Under the pieces are notes generated by a model. The model made no database searches. It was given only the letters and a program-made list of their open reading frames with translations, and was not told the DNA's origin. From Sorangium sp051521495 (GTDB lineage Bacteria > Myxococcota_A > Polyangia > Polyangiales > Polyangiaceae), in contig NZ_CP150355.1 in the NCBI RefSeq assembly GCF_051521495.1, positions 11,284,001 through 11,348,000 on the forward strand: DNA of 64,000 nucleotides, read 5' to 3'. The stretch's first letter is position 1, and each line of letters begins with the position of its first letter. Position numbers and translations under genes: made by a program. Positions 1-12,729 of the stretch are shown here, piece by piece.

Positions 1-722
1 GGAAGGTGGTTGGTCGCGGGGTCGTGACGGAAGACGATCGGCGCAGGGCCCGACTCGCCGAGCGGCGTCCGCGCCTGGACGCCGCGGGGGTCGAAATCCG
101 GATCGTACTCGGTCACGCGCCCGAGCTGGAACGGCGAGCCCTTGCCGCCGCCGTGGACGTCCTCGTCGGGTTGCCCGTTCTGGTTGATGTCATAATAGAA
201 CAGCTGGCCGACGTGGTTCGTCACGATGTCGAGGATCACCTTCATCCCGCGGTCGTGGGCCGAAGCGACGAGCCGACGCAGCGACGCGAGGTCGCCGAAA
301 TGGGGGTTCAGCTCGGTGAAATCCTGTGTCCAGTAACCGTGGTATCCGTCGACGCCGGCGTCGGTGTCGACGTTCTTGACGATCGGCGAGATCCAGAGCG
401 CGGTCACGCCGAGCTCCTCGAGGTACGGCAGACGGTCCTCGAGCCCCTTCCAGTCGCCGCCGTGCCACCGGCCCGGCGCCGAGGACACCCGGGTGTTGTT
501 CCCCGCGTCGCCGTCGGCGAAGCGGTCTATCAGCACCTGATAGATGATCTCCTCCCGCCAGTCGCTCACGTGCGACCCGAGCGAGGCCGACCGCGCGAGC
601 TCCTCGTCGCGCTGCGCGCACCCCGCCGCGAGGAGCGCGAGGGCAGCAGCCCCGGCCGACCGCGCGAGCGCGGCCGCGGGCGCCTTTCGCCAGAGGGAGT
701 GTCTCGATCGCCGCCGGTCCAT
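1..722 (-). CDS. Alpha-amylase family (GH13) lipoprotein, 3' end outside the window
   Basis: Read on the minus strand from an ATG at 720-722; the frame stays open to the window edge, so only about 240 N-terminal residues are present. The start has a signal peptide ending in a lipobox (LLAAGC), so the enzyme is probably a lipid-anchored, exported glucan hydrolase. The GH13 barrel begins at once: IIYQVLIDRFADGD, then TALWISPIVKNV, a GVDGYHGYW segment, and the conserved region I motif DIVTNHV. Catalytic Asp/Glu of regions II and III would lie in the missing part. An exact subfamily (amylase, cyclomaltodextrinase, pullulanase-like) cannot be told from this fragment. Confidence 0.9.
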   Translation of the reverse strand, partial: MDRRRSRHSLWRKAPAAALARSAGAAALALLAAGCAQRDEELARSASLGSHVSDWREEIIYQVLIDRFADGDAGNNTRVSSAPGRWHGGDWKGLEDRLPYLEELGVTALWISPIVKNVDTDAGVDGYHGYWTQDFTELNPHFGDLASLRRLVASAHDRGMKVILDIVTNHVGQLFYYDINQNGQPDEDVHGGGKGSPFQLGRVTEYDPDFDPRGVQARTPLGESGPAPIVFRHDPATNHL

Positions 723-1329
723 CGTGATCACCTTAGCTCGGCGCGTTGAACGAGGCGTCCAGCTGCGCCGACATCCGAGTCGAACGAGAGCCGATCTCGC
801 CGGATGAGCCCGACGGGCAGCGGCGCGACCGACGCGAGCGCTCCCAGATCAGGCCGCCCGCGCGCTCCGGCGGGTGCTTCCGGCGTATCAGGCAAAGCCG
901 TAGTGTTCACAGGAGCGTGCTGAGCCGCGGAGCGCAATGCGCCGATCGGCAGCGACGTGGCTACCAGCGCAGCCACGAAGCGATGCTTCCCCGACCTCAA
1001 CGCGCCTCGCACGGCGCGGACGCTACACCAGCGGCAGTGGCCCGGTCCACGATTTCTGGACGTAAACACTGGGATTTCGCGGCGCGATACAACCGACGCA
1101 CACGCAATCGCGCCGCCGCGGCGCAAGCGCGCTGCCAGGACCGGGCCGCGCGTCGCCAGCGTCCCGCGCAGACGCCTCCCAATCGCGTGAGCGCCGGCTC
1201 CCCGCGTCGGGGCGACATTCGCGCGAAGTCCACCGCGCCGTCGCGAACCCTGTTGTTTCACCTCGGACGCCAGCGACGCGGGCTGTCGTTCCGTTGACGG
1301 TCCCGGCGTCGCATGGCACCGTCAGATTC
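723..1329. other. Intergenic region between divergent genes, no convincing gene
   Basis: About 600 bases between the start of the amylase-like gene and the AAA/WD40 gene. The open frames on both strands have arginine-rich, low-complexity translations with no recognisable domain and no good ribosome binding site. It must hold the promoters of both divergent genes, but I could not place them with confidence. Confidence 0.5.
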
Positions 1330-4300
1330 GTGACCTTCTCGGCGCCTCCCGACCTCGATCAGAAGGCCAGTGCCGAGGATCACAGGCGCCGGTTCCAGGC
1401 GGGCGGGACCGTGGGCGACGGTGCGATCTATATCGAGCGCTCCGCGGACAGAGAGCTCCTCGAAGCGCTCCTGCGCGGAGAGCTCTGCTATGTGCTGTCG
1501 ACCCGACACATCGGGAAATCCAGCCTGCGACTCCAGGTCTCGATGCGGCTCCGCGCCGAGCAGGTGGAGTGCGCGAGCGTCGATCTCGGGGCGCTCGGCA
1601 CCGACACCACCTCGCCGGTGAGCTGGTACCTCGGGATCGCCTCGGAGATCGCCGATCAGCTCGGGCTGGAGCCGCCGGACGAGTTCTGGGATGCGCACTG
1701 GCACCTCGGGCCGGTGCACTGCTGGTTACGCTGGCTCGAGGACGTCGTGCTCGTGGAGATATCCTCCGCGATCGTCCTGTTCATCGACGAGATCGACGCC
1801 ACGCTGGCCCTGCCGTTCTCCCGGGACGACTTCTTCGCGATCGTCCGGGCGTTCGTGAACCGGCGCGCGGAGCGCCCGGCCAACGCTCGGCTGACCTTCT
1901 GCCTGCTCGGGGCGGCGGAGCCGTCGGAGCTCGTCGCGGACCCGGCGCGCGCGCCGTTCAACATCGGCCGCCCGATCCGGCTCGACGACTTCACCCGCGC
2001 CGAGGCGCGGGGCTTCCGCGCGGGCCTGGAGGGGCTCGTGGCCGACCCCGACGCGCTGCTCGACGCGATCTTCGCGTGGACCTCGGGGCACCCCTACATG
2101 ACCCAGCGGCTCTGCGCGGATCTCGCCGGAGAGCGGCGCGAGCTCGGCGTCGACGAGGCCGTGGCGCTGCGGTTCCTGGACCAGGGCCGGACCGAGGACC
2201 CGAACCTGCGCCACGCGGAGCGGTGCCTGGAGGCGCAAGGGCCCCGCTGCGCGCGGGCGCCGGAGCTCCTCCGGCTGTACAAGCGGCTGCTCGACGGCCA
2301 CCGCGTGGCGGTCGACGCCGGGGACCCGGCCCAGCGGACGCTGCGGCTCTCGGGGCTCTCCGCGGAGCGGACGGCGGCCGCGGGCGCGCCGTACCTCGAC
2401 GTGCGCAATCGCGTCTTCCGCCGCGTCTTCGACAAGGCGTGGGTCCTGTCGCGCGAGGCGGAGCGGGCCACCCGGGAGCCGCTCGCGCGCTGGCTGTCGC
2501 ACGGGCGGAGGGACGACTACCTCGTGGGCGGCGTGGCGCTCGCGGAGCTCACGTCGTGGTGCGAAGGGCGGGGGGACCTCTCGGCGGAGGAGAGGGCGTT
2601 CCTCTCCGCCTGCACGCGGGCGGAGGACCAGAGGCGGGCGACGCGGCGGCTCGTCACCGTGCTCGCCATCGCCGTCACGCTGCTCGGCGGCATGATCCTC
2701 GCGCTCCTCTGGCAGATGGGGAAGGAGGAGCAGGCGCTGCTCCGCGCGCGGCAGGAGTCGCACGACACCGACGCGCGGCGGCTCGCGGCCCAGTCGGCGA
2801 AGGAGCGCGCCGAGGGCCTGCTGTCCCGCGCGCGCCTGCTCGCGGTGGAGGCGGCCCTCGCCGCCAGGGCGAGCGGCCGCCCCGCGGGCCCCGCCGTGGT
2901 GCAGGCGCTCGGCGATGCGGTCTGGGGCCCCGCCGTCGGCCAGGAGGTGCTCGCCGGGAACGGCGGCGCGGTCCACCACGCGGCCTTCAGCCCCGACGGC
3001 CGCTTCGTCGCCACCGCCTCGGCGGACGGGGCCGCGCGGATCTTCCGCCTCGGCGAGCGTGAAGAGCCGCTCGTGCTGCGCGCCAGCACCCCTGGCGGCG
3101 TCATCGCCGTCGCCTTCAACCACGACGGGAGCCTCGTGGCGACCGCATCGACCGACGGCGCGGTCCACCTGTGGCGCCCCGACGGCCACGAGGACCGCGC
3201 GCTCGGCACGAGGGACGCCGCGCCGACCAGCGTGGCGTTCAGCCCAGACGGCAGCCGCGTCGTCGCGGGGACGACGGGCGGGGCGATCTACGTGTGGCGC
3301 CCCGACATGGGGGACGAGCCGCCGCTCGTCGTCCCCCTGGGCGAGCGGCTGATCCGGCGGGCGGTGTTCAACCACGACGGCACCCAGATCCTCGCCACGG
3401 CCGTCAGCGGGACGGTCTACGTCGTCCGCGCCGACGGGAACGGCGCCCCCGTGGCGCTGAAGGGGCACGGGCCGGGCGTCGAGAGCGCGGACAGCAGCCC
3501 GGTGGACGACCGCATCGTCCTGGCGGCGAGCGACGGGACGGCGCGCGTCCTCGGCGCGGGCCAGCGCGAGGCCGTCGTCCTCCGCGGGCACGAGGGCGCG
3601 GTGCGCAGCGCCGCCTTCAGCGCCGACGGCGGCGCCGTCGTCACCGCCTCCGCGGACGGGACCGCGCGCGTCTTCCGCGCCGATGGCAAGGGCGCGCCGA
3701 CGGTCCTCGAAGGCCACGAGGGGGTCGTGACCAGCGCCGCGTTCAGCCGCGACGGCGCGAGCGTGGTCACCACGTCGGAGGACGGCACCGCGCGGGTGTG
3801 GCGGCTCAGCGGGCCGGGCGAGCCGCTGCTCCTGCGCGGCCACACGGGGCCGCTGACCGGCATCGCCGTCAGCCACGACGGCAGCAAGATCGCCACCGCC
3901 GGGACCGACAAGACCGCGCGCGTCTTCCGGGCCGACGGCTCGGGCGAGCCCGTCGTGCTCCGCGGGCACGAGGGGCACCTGCTCAGCGTCGACTTCAGCC
4001 CCGATGGGAATCGCCTGGTCACGGGCTCGGCCGACAGGACGGCGCGGATATGGCGCGCCGATGGGCGGGGCCAGCCGATCGTGCTCGGGACCCACGACGA
4101 CCGGGTGGTGGGCGTCGCCTTCAGCCCGGAGGGCACCCGGATCGTCACGACCTCGTGGAACGGCATCCTGCGCGTGTTCGAGGACGGCGTCCCGGGCGAG
4201 CCCGTCGTGCTGCGCGACGAGCGCGCGGGGCTGCTCAGGGCGGCGTTCAGCCCCGATGGCCAGCACATCGTGGCGACGTCGGGGCCCAACGTGAAGGTGT

Positions 4301-4863
4301 GGCCCGCGGACGGCCGCGGGGCCCCTCGCGTCCTCCCGTCGGGGTACGAGGACCGCGCGATCGCCGCGCTCGCGGTGAGTCCGGACGGGAACCACGTCGC
4401 GATCGCGGCGCTCGACGGCTGCGTGCGGCTGCTCCGCGCCGACGGCGAGGGGCAACCGCTCACCCTGAGCGGCCTCGGCGCGGCGGTCCGGACCGTCGCG
4501 TTCAGCAGCGACAGCGCGCGCGTCGTCGCGGTGTCGAGCGACGGCATCGCGCGGGTGCTCCCCGTCGACGGGCAGGGCGAGGCGATCACCCTCCGCGCCG
4601 AGGGCGTCACGCTGACGGACGCCGTGTTCAGCCCCGACGCCACCCGCGTCGTGACCGCCGCGAACGACGGCGCGGCGCGCGTCTACGCGATCGCGGCCGA
4701 GCCGCTGCTGATCGCGCGCGCGTGCGCCTACGCCGGGCGCAACTTCACGCGCGAGGAATGGGCGCAGCTCATGCCCGGCACCGACTACCGCGTCACCTGC
4801 CCCGAATGGCCAGGCGCCCCCGAGCAGGACGCCGGCGCAGCGCCACGACCGAACGTGCGCTGA
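1330..4863 (+). CDS. AAA-like ATPase with transmembrane segment and 14 WD40 repeats
   Basis: The N-terminal third is an AAA-like (AAA_35-type) NTPase: P-loop TRHIGKSSL near residue 60 and Walker B VLFIDEID near residue 155. A single hydrophobic segment around residues 432-453 (LVTVLAIAVTLLGGMILALL) is followed by an Ala/Arg-rich helix. The rest is a run of about 14 WD40 units, each with an FSPDG...TASADGTARV type core, enough for two seven-bladed propellers. The C-terminus has a Cys-containing RNFTREEW tail seen in other AAA-WD40 proteins. It is probably a membrane-anchored signalling or scaffold ATPase facing the cytoplasm; no effector domain is visible. I chose the GTG at 1330; a TTG at 1294 is in frame, and neither has a clear ribosome site. 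Confidence 0.85.
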   Translation: MTFSAPPDLDQKASAEDHRRRFQAGGTVGDGAIYIERSADRELLEALLRGELCYVLSTRHIGKSSLRLQVSMRLRAEQVECASVDLGALGTDTTSPVSWYLGIASEIADQLGLEPPDEFWDAHWHLGPVHCWLRWLEDVVLVEISSAIVLFIDEIDATLALPFSRDDFFAIVRAFVNRRAERPANARLTFCLLGAAEPSELVADPARAPFNIGRPIRLDDFTRAEARGFRAGLEGLVADPDALLDAIFAWTSGHPYMTQRLCADLAGERRELGVDEAVALRFLDQGRTEDPNLRHAERCLEAQGPRCARAPELLRLYKRLLDGHRVAVDAGDPAQRTLRLSGLSAERTAAAGAPYLDVRNRVFRRVFDKAWVLSREAERATREPLARWLSHGRRDDYLVGGVALAELTSWCEGRGDLSAEERAFLSACTRAEDQRRATRRLVTVLAIAVTLLGGMILALLWQMGKEEQALLRARQESHDTDARRLAAQSAKERAEGLLSRARLLAVEAALAARASGRPAGPAVVQALGDAVWGPAVGQEVLAGNGGAVHHAAFSPDGRFVATASADGAARIFRLGEREEPLVLRASTPGGVIAVAFNHDGSLVATASTDGAVHLWRPDGHEDRALGTRDAAPTSVAFSPDGSRVVAGTTGGAIYVWRPDMGDEPPLVVPLGERLIRRAVFNHDGTQILATAVSGTVYVVRADGNGAPVALKGHGPGVESADSSPVDDRIVLAASDGTARVLGAGQREAVVLRGHEGAVRSAAFSADGGAVVTASADGTARVFRADGKGAPTVLEGHEGVVTSAAFSRDGASVVTTSEDGTARVWRLSGPGEPLLLRGHTGPLTGIAVSHDGSKIATAGTDKTARVFRADGSGEPVVLRGHEGHLLSVDFSPDGNRLVTGSADRTARIWRADGRGQPIVLGTHDDRVVGVAFSPEGTRIVTTSWNGILRVFEDGVPGEPVVLRDERAGLLRAAFSPDGQHIVATSGPNVKVWPADGRGAPRVLPSGYEDRAIAALAVSPDGNHVAIAALDGCVRLLRADGEGQPLTLSGLGAAVRTVAFSSDSARVVAVSSDGIARVLPVDGQGEAITLRAEGVTLTDAVFSPDATRVVTAANDGAARVYAIAAEPLLIARACAYAGRNFTREEWAQLMPGTDYRVTCPEWPGAPEQDAGAAPRPNVR

Positions 4864-5111
4864 AGCGGGGAATCGTCGGTGATTGTCCGGGATTGTCGGC
4901 GCTCTCCGTCATGGGCCGTTATTCATGGTTCGGCTGCACGCGTGAGCCGCGATCCGCCTGCAGGCAGCCCTACAGGACGCTTCTCCCACCTTTATTCCGT
5001 AGGGGCGGACGAGCTTGTGATGGTTCGCGCTTCACCGGGAACCATGTATGCTCGCCCAGGCTTGCTCGCCCTCTCCCGCGCATAGCGCGGCCCCTGCTCG
5101 CCGCCCGGTCT
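4864..5111. other. Spacer upstream of the kinase operon
   Basis: About 250 bases that look non-coding. The AAA/WD40 gene and the kinase gene read the same way, so this spacer probably carries the kinase operon promoter. I see no clear -35/-10 pair or terminator hairpin. Confidence 0.4.
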
Positions 5112-8779
<3,668 letters not shown>

Positions 8780-8783
<4 letters not shown>

Positions 8784-11700
8784 GCGAGGAGAAGGCCAAC
8801 CTCCACGAGAGCACCGGCGACACGGCGATCTCCGGCGTGAAGGCCGACGTGCGGCGCCGCGCGGCGCTCGGCCTGGTGCAGATGATCTACCGGCTCGCGA
8901 AGGCGTGCCTCCTGCACAGCGACTCGAACCAGGCGGTGCTGTCGCTCGTTCCGTCCGCGATCGACAGCATCGTCCAGTTCTGCGAGCTGTCGGGGAGCGA
9001 GGCCGCGACGATGGTGTTCGCGGGCAACACCCTCTTCATCAACGGCCAGATGCTCCGCGCCTCGCGCGAGACCTACGAGGTCGCCCTGGAGCTCGGCAGC
9101 TTCTTCGAGGCCTGCGACGTCTCCGAGCTCGTGCTCGACAAGACGGTCCGCCGCGCCGAGCTCGCCGCCTTCGCGCGCCTCCTCGCCGACGCCCAGCGCG
9201 ACCGCAGCATCGCCGCGCGGCTCCTCCAGTCGAGCCTGCGAGGCGTCCGGGTCCGCAAGCTCACGAACCCGTTCCCCGGCGGGGCCATCGACGGCGACGG
9301 CACCCGCATCGGCCGGATCAGCCGCACCTACGCGGCGGCGATCCTCGTGATGCGGTCGTTCTACGCGTCCCTGCGCTCGTCCGAGGCGGTCCTGCCGCAG
9401 CGGGTGAAGCGCGTCGCGCAGAAGCTCGTCGCCGCGGCCGAGGAGGACGCGCGCCTCCTGCTCTCGGTCGCCGCGGGCAAGATCGCCGACCCGGACGAGG
9501 CGGGCCTCAGCGTGTCCACGGCGATCGTCGCGCTGGGCATCGCCCGGCAGCTCACGACCGACCGGCGGATGCTCGGCAGCCTCGTCACGGCGGCGCTGCT
9601 CTACGACGTGAGCCGGCTGCGGCTCACGGGGGCGCTCGCCGGCTCGGCCGACGGCGGGGAGCCCGCCGCGCGCTCGCTCCTCGAGCGCGGCCTGAGCGAC
9701 GACGAGAAGGAGCGGCTGCCCGCGAGCGCGGCCGTCATGTTGACGGCGCTCGGCAAGCTGCACGCGCCGTCGATCACGCGCACGGTGATCGCCTACGAGG
9801 CGCTCGCGCTCCGCCACGGCGGCCGGCAGGGCCCGCTCTACGGCGGCCGGCGCAGCCCCACGGTGCTCGCGCGGATCCTCGCGGCCGCCCGCCAGTTCAC
9901 GGAGCTCAGGGCGGCGCCGTTCCCGACGATCGAGACCGCGTCGGGCGGCGCCTCGTCGCTCAACGCGGTGCTCCAGCGCATGATCAACGGCGCCGAGAGC
10001 GCGACCGACCGCGCGATCGGCAAGCTGCTCATCGGCGCGCTCGGCATCATCCCGACCGGGACGTTCGTCCAGCTGAGCAGCGGCGAGCTCGGGGTCGTCC
10101 TCTCGACGCCGCCGTCGCCTGCGCACTTCGCGCAGCCGCCGGTGCGCGTCCTGTTCGACGAGCAGGGTCGCCTCCTCGGCGCGCCGTTCGACGTCGACCT
10201 CGCGCAGCGGGCGCCGGGCGCGGAGCCGTGCTTCATCGTCCGGCCCGTCGAGGTCGAGCCTCACCACGAGCGGGCGATCCGCGCGGCGTTCGGCTTCCGC
10301 TCCGGGAGGGGCGCGGCGGGGGTGGAGTCGCGCGTGACGGCTGCCGCGCCGGTCCTCTTCGGCGACGAGGTCCCGCCGACCGAGCCGGGCGACACGCTCG
10401 CGCCGCGCGCGGTCCGCGCCGAGGAGGGCGCGCGCACCGCGCAGGTGCGCAAGGAGGCCGCGTGGCTCGGCAAGCCGCTCGCGGGCTCCGCGCAGGCCGG
10501 GGCGTCGCCGACCGGCGTGCAGCCCCGGCATTCCGCGCCGGCGGATCGCCCGCCGCCGCCCGAGCGGGTTCGCGACGAGAACCTCATCTCGACGCAGCCG
10601 CCTCCCTCGACGGCGGCGGCGCGAGCGGCGATGGCGGTCCCTCCTCCGCCGCGGCTGCCGCGGGACTCGCGGCCGTTCGGGCAGGTCACGTCGACGAGGT
10701 ACTCCGTGCCCGCGCCCGAGCCGACGCGCCCGTCGCGGCAGCTCGACCGCCGGGACGACGCGCCGCCGCGGGATCCGGGTGTGGGCCAGCTGCCGACGAT
10801 CGGCCCTCCGGCGGGGTTCCCGGTGTCGCGGAGGTCTGGCGATCTCCGGCTCAGCTCGTCGCCGCGCCGGTCGGATTCCCGAGTCGATCCGGAGGATTGG
10901 GACTGGGACGACGAGCTGCCGACCATCGATCCGCCGCCGCCTGGGCCGCCGCCGACCTCGCGGAGCCCTTCCTTCGCTTCCGAGCATGCGCCCGCCAGCG
11001 CGCTCGAACACGCGCCCACGTACGCATCGAGCCGCGCGTCGGACCCGGCCCCAGGCTACCCGCCGCCCCGTCCTTCCAGCCACGCGTCGGACCGAACCCC
11101 GGGCTACCCGCCGCCCCGTCCTTCCGGCCATGTGTCGGACCGCGCCCCGAGCTACCCGTCCCCCCGTCCTCCCGACCACGCATCGAACCGGGCTCCGGGC
11201 TATCCGTCCCCCCGTCCTCCCGGCCACGTGTCGGACCGCGCCCCGAGCTACCCGTCGCCCCGTCCTCCCGGCCACGCGTCGGAGCGGGCTCCGGGCTATC
11301 CGTCCCCCCGTCCTCCCGGCCACGCGTCGGAGCGGGCTCCGGGCTATCCGTCCCCCCGTCCTCCCGGCCACGCGTCGGAGCGGGCTCCGAGCTATCCGTC
11401 CCCCCGTCCTTCCAGCCTCGCGCCGCCCCGTGCCTCCACCCTCGCGCCGGGCGGTGCCCCCAGCTACGCCCCGGAGCCTGTCCCCACGGAGCGGAACGCG
11501 CCGCGAGCGTTTTCCAGCGCTGGGTCTGGCCCGAACCTGGACGACGCGGACCTGACGTGGACCGACGAGCTGCCGACGCTCGATCCGCCCCCGCCGCCGA
11601 GCACGGAAGAGCTCGAGCGCGATCGCCTGCTCGCGGCGTACCTGGCCGAGCGCACGCCCTTCCCGCAGGCTGGGCTCGCTGAATGGAGCTCGGCCCCCAG

Positions 11701-11923
11701 CGAGGCGCCGGGGCGGGCCGAAGCGGAGGTCGACGGCAGGTGGCGCGGCGACTCGCTTTCCCCGCGCGCGACGCCCGACGCGCGGGCGGCAGCGCCGATC
11801 ACGATGGCGCCGATCAGCTCGAGCTCCTTCGGCGCCACGAGGCGCCCGCGCGCGCCCATCCCGCGGGAGGAGCCCGAGGACGACGGGGGCGCTCCTCCGG
11901 CGCCGGAGGAGCGGGACCGCTGA
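8780..11923 (+). CDS. Degenerate HD-GYP-like protein with proline-rich repeat tail
   Basis: A 1047-residue protein starting at a GTG that overlaps the kinase stop (GTGA). Residues ~20-150 are a helical domain with a VFAGNTLFINGQML core, like a domain in the kinase product. Residues ~160-480 resemble an HD-GYP phosphohydrolase: AALLYDVSRLRL lies where the HD-GYP metal motif (LLHDIGK) should be, and GTFVQLSSGELGVVL matches the usual end of the HD-GYP fold. The HD metal ligands are lost, so cyclic-di-GMP hydrolysis is unlikely; it may be a receptor or scaffold. The rest is a Pro/Ser/Arg-rich tail with eight tandem 16-residue units and two copies of a DELPT(I/L)DPPPP motif. The family assignment is inferred from motifs. 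Confidence 0.75.
11048..11431 (+). repeat. Eight tandem 48-base repeats coding a Pro-rich 16-mer
   Basis: Units start at 11048, 11096, 11144, 11192, 11240, 11288, 11336 and 11384. The protein consensus is AP(G/S)YP(S/P)PRPxxHxS(D/E)R. Units 6 and 7 are almost identical in DNA, pointing to recent expansion. The last unit diverges (SSLAPPR end). Confidence 0.95.
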
Positions 11924-12537
11924 TGGCCTGGCGTGCTGCGGCGAGCCGTGGGCTCGCCGCGTTGCTGCTCGCCGCGCCGGCGTGCGCCGACGACGGCGGG
12001 GATCCCCCGCCGGTCGAGGACGCCTGCAAGCTCGGGTACCTGGGCGAGGAGGGCGCCGACATCCGGATCGAGGTCATCGCGCTCGACTCGAGCGACGAGG
12101 CGCACCCGGTGAGCGACGGTGATGGGGTCGACATCATCATGCCGCCGCAGGGGGGGCGGGTGCTCTTCCTGGGCGTCCGCGCGACGAACCTGAGCGCCTG
12201 CGCTGTCCAGCTGTCCGGCTCGCTCCGCGACCTCGAGTCCGGGCGTGTGATGTCCGAGTCGAGGACGGTCAACCTGAAGCCGACCGGCGACGGCTGGGGG
12301 GCGAGCGTCGACGCCGACATCTCGACCTTCGCGAACGTGGGAGTCTGCCCGAACAACTGGTCGGGTCGCGACATCTTCGATCGCGACTACGAGATCGTGG
12401 TGCAGGTGAAGGACAGGGAGGGCCGGACGGCGAAGCAGGTGAGGCAGGTCCGGCCGGCGTGCAACGAGCCCGAGTTCGAGGTCGAGTGCCGCTGCATCTG
12501 CAAGCACGGCTACGTCCTCGGCGAGGAGTGCAAGTAG
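11923..12537 (+). CDS. Small Cys-containing secreted protein, probable lipoprotein
   Basis: A 204-residue protein whose ATG overlaps the previous stop by one base, making it the third gene of the kinase operon. The N-terminus is a signal peptide (RGLAALLLAAPAC) with a lipobox-like end, followed by an acidic, Pro-containing linker. The body is a beta-rich domain of about 150 residues, with a Cys-rich end (VECRCICKHGYVLGEEC) that could form disulfides. No known family was recognised. Translational coupling to the kinase and HD-GYP-like genes suggests a sensing or envelope role in the same pathway, but this is inference. Confidence 0.8.
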   Translation: MAWRAAASRGLAALLLAAPACADDGGDPPPVEDACKLGYLGEEGADIRIEVIALDSSDEAHPVSDGDGVDIIMPPQGGRVLFLGVRATNLSACAVQLSGSLRDLESGRVMSESRTVNLKPTGDGWGASVDADISTFANVGVCPNNWSGRDIFDRDYEIVVQVKDREGRTAKQVRQVRPACNEPEFEVECRCICKHGYVLGEECK

Positions 12538-12603
12538 GCTGTGGCTGCGCCGAGCTCGACGTGCCGAGCGGTGGCTAGAGGCGGTGGCCAGAGCGCGCCG
12601 TCA

Positions 12604-12618
12604 CCGCCGCGACGGCGG
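12604..12618. terminator. Possible bidirectional terminator hairpin
   Basis: CCGCCG-CGA-CGGCGG forms a perfect 6-bp stem in the gap between two convergent genes. It has no T-run, so intrinsic termination is only a possibility. Confidence 0.3.
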
Positions 12619-12729
12619 CCGACGCGCTGACGGGATCGCGAGCTTCCCTGCCTTGGAGGCGCCGCTCGCGCGGCGGCCGGCCGCGCCGTCCGGCGCAAGT
12701 CCCCGCCTCGCTCGCGGCGCCGCGCCCTA

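Noticed and set aside
728..1261. Frames on both strands in the first intergenic region
   Set aside because: Low-complexity Arg/Ala translations, no ribosome site, no family features.
3171..5111. Plus-strand frame that runs through the WD40 gene into the kinase gene
   Set aside because: Only the part from 5112 has kinase motifs; the upstream part is a shadow of the WD40 gene in another frame, Arg-rich and without domains.
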